Shown piece by piece: positions 30,587 through 30,921 of a DNA stretch of 30,921 bases. The translations under genes were made by a program, and so were the position numbers. The stretch lies in the NCBI GenBank assembly GCA_902767465.1, contig CACXHM010000048.1, forward strand, positions 1 through 30,921, given 5' to 3'. Origin of the DNA: an uncultured Bacteroidia bacterium (GTDB taxonomy: Bacteria; Bacteroidota; Bacteroidia; Bacteroidales; UBA932). The notes beneath the pieces were generated by a model. The model saw nothing but the letters and a program-made list of their open reading frames with translations. It had not been told where the DNA came from and searched no databases. Numbering within the stretch: position 1 is the first letter of the stretch; every line of letters begins with the position of its first letter.

Positions 30587-30921
30587 TTAGAAAATATAAT
30601 TCAGTCCGATGTTGATTCCGAGTCCGGTGCCGTCGTTGGGGTCGAAGCATTTGCCGAACTCGAAGTTGATGTTAAAATTCTGATTCATGATCACGTGCAG
30701 ACCGATACCGGCGCTGCAGTGCAGCGACTGATCGACATCTTTATAGAAGTCCTTTGCGGTACGCGTGGCCCCCACGGCAGTAAGGTCAGCTGCAAGTGCC
30801 TTCATTTCTTCTGCCCTGTAGGGCTGTACAATCATTCCCATGTCGAAGAACGGGTTGGTGGCGAGGGTCCAGTTCTGGTTGATCCAGCGGAACTTTGCGA
30901 AACTCCAGCGCAGTTCGGTAT
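30587..30921 (-). CDS. C-terminal part of an outer-membrane beta-barrel protein (BamA/TamA-like)
   Basis: The frame is open to the end of the window, so only the last ~110 residues are visible; the ATG at 30841 is probably internal. The sequence alternates aromatic and polar residues as in barrel strands: ELRWSFAKFRWINQNW, NPFFDMGMIV, GIGLHVIMNQNFNINFEFGK and the final GLGINIGLNYIF with terminal Phe, the BAM recognition ending. A DPNDGTG turn before the last strand and the RW-F strand resemble BamA/TamA-family barrels of Bacteroidota. The gene lies 18 bases upstream of the SDR gene on the same strand. Whether it belongs functionally to the sugar-acid genes is unclear. Confidence 0.72.
   Translation of the reverse strand, partial: TELRWSFAKFRWINQNWTLATNPFFDMGMIVQPYRAEEMKALAADLTAVGATRTAKDFYKDVDQSLHCSAGIGLHVIMNQNFNINFEFGKCFDPNDGTGLGINIGLNYIF

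Overview
The window comes from a member of the Bacteroidota, most likely a gut-associated Bacteroidales species. Four signs support this. Several promoters fit the Bacteroides-type pattern TTTG-N19-TAnnTTTG, two of them exactly (tRNA-Gln and rubrerythrin). Many proteins are exported lipoproteins with Bacteroidota-style signal peptides. The enzyme set is typical of glycan foragers (GH20, GH95-like, GH109, GH99-like, many exported Gfo/Idh/MocA proteins). The last gene is a BamA/TamA-like barrel ending in Phe. Base composition is moderately GC-rich except for an AT-rich islet near 17.66-18.03 kb. I cannot name the genus.

Region 1 (1-15233, all + strand) is one long, tightly packed glycan-degradation cluster; many neighbours overlap by 1-10 bases. 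It starts inside an unrecognised exported protein. It continues with a GH99/WbsX-like lipoprotein, an AraC-type regulator, two divergent exported oxidoreductases, an ApbE-like flavin transferase without a signal peptide, a Tat-exported Gfo/Idh/MocA protein, a 75-aa two-helix membrane protein, a second Tat-exported Gfo/Idh/MocA protein, a GH20 hexosaminidase, a 1351-aa protein joining a GH95-like enzyme to a second toroid domain, and a GH109-type NAD-dependent N-acetylgalactosaminidase. The GH20 + GH109 + GH95-like combination points to host or mucin-type glycans. The number of exported NAD-type oxidoreductases suggests oxidative, non-hydrolytic glycoside chemistry in the periplasm. A 28-codon scrap of a second WbsX gene lies out of frame across the GH20 stop codon and records a rearrangement.

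Region 2 (15267-20686) holds ettA (ABC-F translation factor), a PIN/RHH toxin-antitoxin pair, an AT-rich islet with two perfect inverted repeats and an HNH-nuclease remnant ending at the 3' end of tRNA-Gln(TTG), then divergent folP and tmk with promoter boxes only 4-5 bases from their start codons. folP carries an apparent in-frame insertion. tmk is followed by a MauE/DoxX-like membrane protein.

Region 3 (20683-26231) holds sppA, divergent from a rubrerythrin gene. The rubrerythrin gene is followed one base later by a membrane-spanning LuxR-type regulator. After a strong hairpin terminator come a Cys-rich 46-aa ORF and a fimbrillin-like/Ig-like lipoprotein, closed by a bidirectional terminator.

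Region 4 (26252-30921, all - strand) is an operon in the order outer-membrane barrel (5' end outside the window), SDR oxidoreductase, KdgK-like kinase, LarA-family nickel racemase/epimerase homologue, pdxB. The middle three genes suggest sugar-acid catabolism through 2-keto-3-deoxygluconate, with a possible nickel-dependent C2 epimerisation step.
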